Positions 8,543-9,290 of a stretch of 9,290 bases of DNA are shown piece after piece. This DNA is from Caldilinea sp. Its GTDB lineage: Bacteria; Chloroflexota; Anaerolineae; Caldilineales; Caldilineaceae. Below the pieces are notes generated by a model. That model did not search any database. It saw only the letters and a list, made by a program, of their open reading frames with translations, and was not told the DNA's origin. Location: NCBI GenBank assembly GCA_026389955.1, contig JAPLGY010000625.1, positions 1 to 9,290 of the forward strand, in the 5' to 3' direction. The translations under genes were made by a program, and so were the position numbers. Every line of letters starts with the position of its first letter. The stretch's first letter is position 1.

Positions 8543-8555
8543 CATCTGTCTGGGA
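8536..8555 (+). other. Small hairpin before the radical SAM gene, core related to the TGGCCA elements
   Basis: TCCCAG (8536-8541) pairs with CTGGGA (8550-8555) around CCATCTGT. The centre CCATCTG is the same as in the palindromes at 3739 and 7473, and like them it lies 30-40 nt past a stop codon. Its left arm is also part of the longer hairpin at 8494-8542, so the two structures exclude each other. It ends 29 nt before the ATG. Confidence 0.4.
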
Positions 8556-8584
8556 CACGTTCACCGACAGGAGCTGTCATCTCC

Positions 8585-9290
8585 ATGCAGTACGTCTATG
8601 GTCCGATCCACTCTCGTCGCTTGGGGCGGTCGCTGGGTGTCGACCCGATCCCCCTCAAAACGTGCAACTGGAACTGTGTCTATTGTCAGCTTGGGCGGTC
8701 GCTGCCGCTCACCAACGTGCGCAGCGAATACATCCCGCGCGCGGCGATTCTGGCCGAAATCGAAGAGAGTCTTGCTGCGCCAGAGATCCAGGCCGCTGTC
8801 GACGTGGTGACCTTCGCTGGCTCGGGCGAGCCGACCCTGCACAGCGGGCTCGGCTGGCTGGTGCGCGCCGTCAAAGCGCTGACCCCGCTGCCCGTAGCGG
8901 TGATCACCAACGGCGCGCTGCTCTGCCGGACAGACGTGCAGGAAGATCTGCTGGCCGCCGACATCGTCCTGCCCACCGTCAGCGCCGGCACCCCCGCGCT
9001 GCACCGGCGCATCCACCGCCCCCATCCCGACGCCAGCTTCGTCCAGCTGGTCGCCGGGCTGAAGGCCTTCCGCACCCGCTACACCGGCAAGCTCTGGGTG
9101 GAGGTGATGCTGATTCGCGGGCTCAACGACACCGAACCTTCCCTGCGCCAGCTCGCCGCCCTGCTGCAGCAGATCCAGCCCGACCAGATTCAGCTTCTGC
9201 TGCCCGACCGTCCCCCGGCCGAACCGTGGGTTGAAGCCGCCGACATGGAAGGGCTGCGCCGTGCGGCTGCGCTGCTCGGCGCAGCCGCGC
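8585..9290 (+). CDS. Radical SAM protein of the COG0731 (TYW1-like) family, 3' end missing
   Basis: The 235 codons present begin [20 protein letters not shown] and carry the radical SAM cluster motif C27-N-W-N-C31-V-Y-C34, which binds the [4Fe-4S] used to cleave S-adenosylmethionine. The GSGEPTL motif (79-85) is the SAM amino-group-binding GGE-type element, and ITNGALL lies near residue 110. The opening YGPxxSRRLGxSLGVDPxPxKTCNxxCxYCQLG is the signature of COG0731, named after archaeal/eukaryal tRNA wybutosine synthase TYW1. Bacteria are not known to make wybutosine, so the bacterial members have no settled function. The ATG at 8585 has AGGAG (8569-8573) 11 nt upstream. The frame is open to the window edge; family members are around 300 residues, so perhaps 60 or more remain outside. 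Whether it is co-transcribed with the usp genes is unclear because of the hairpins before it. Confidence 0.92.
   Translation, partial: MQYVYGPIHSRRLGRSLGVDPIPLKTCNWNCVYCQLGRSLPLTNVRSEYIPRAAILAEIEESLAAPEIQAAVDVVTFAGSGEPTLHSGLGWLVRAVKALTPLPVAVITNGALLCRTDVQEDLLAADIVLPTVSAGTPALHRRIHRPHPDASFVQLVAGLKAFRTRYTGKLWVEVMLIRGLNDTEPSLRQLAALLQQIQPDQIQLLLPDRPPAEPWVEAADMEGLRRAAALLGAAA

Noticed and set aside
8098..9234. Plus-strand open frame of 378 codons overlapping the truncated usp and radical SAM genes
   Set aside because: Another frame of the same DNA; highly Arg/Pro/Ala-rich. The radical SAM frame has the CxxxCxxC motif and a ribosome site.

Overview
The window is GC-rich and densely coding, with strong G/C preference at third codon positions. 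The gene set is a one-polypeptide pyruvate:ferredoxin oxidoreductase, an AcuB-like CBS-ACT protein, a small cytochrome-b-like membrane protein, a GAF histidine kinase with a DevR/NarL-type regulator, UspA-type proteins and a COG0731 radical SAM enzyme. This mix and the protein style suggest a Chloroflexota bacterium (Anaerolineae/Caldilineae-like, probably free-living and redox-flexible). That is an inference from gene content, not from a marker gene.

Layout: the left two thirds is read entirely from the minus strand and the right third entirely from the plus strand. The switch is a short divergent intergenic region at 6688-6776. Reading leftwards from it: a histidine kinase (6687-5371), a cation diffusion facilitator 31 nt downstream (5339-4374), a four-helix cytochrome-b-like membrane protein (4259-3786), a convincing intrinsic terminator (3711-3665), then a second unit of a CBS-CBS-ACT protein (3620-2973) and, 26 nt later, nifJ (2946 to beyond the left edge; 982 residues present). 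Reading rightwards: a DevR/NarL-type response regulator (6777-7433), a full-length UspA protein (7636-8079), a C-terminally truncated second UspA protein (8208-8498), and a radical SAM protein that runs off the right edge (8585 onward).

The genes read as an energy/redox-sensing neighbourhood. A GAF-domain kinase and its divergently encoded DevR-like regulator would sense a redox, gas or metabolite cue. The CBS-ACT protein, which binds adenine nucleotides and a small ligand, sits in the same operon as the anaerobic pyruvate-oxidising enzyme. UspA proteins complete a set that functionally resembles the Dos dormancy/hypoxia regulon of mycobacteria. Whether the regulator controls these genes is inference.

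The intergenic regions are short but structured. A near-identical 16-base palindrome lies after the cytochrome-b-like gene (before CBS-nifJ) and after the response regulator gene (before uspA). A third element with the same core lies before the radical SAM gene. Several hairpins overlap stop codons, including one at the uspA stop that resembles dispersed REP-type palindromes. No tRNA, rRNA, CRISPR array, transposase or integrase is visible, and no gene-free stretch exceeds 300 bases. I see no clearly new multi-gene defence or mobile system; the points of interest are regulatory structure and unusual variants of known families.
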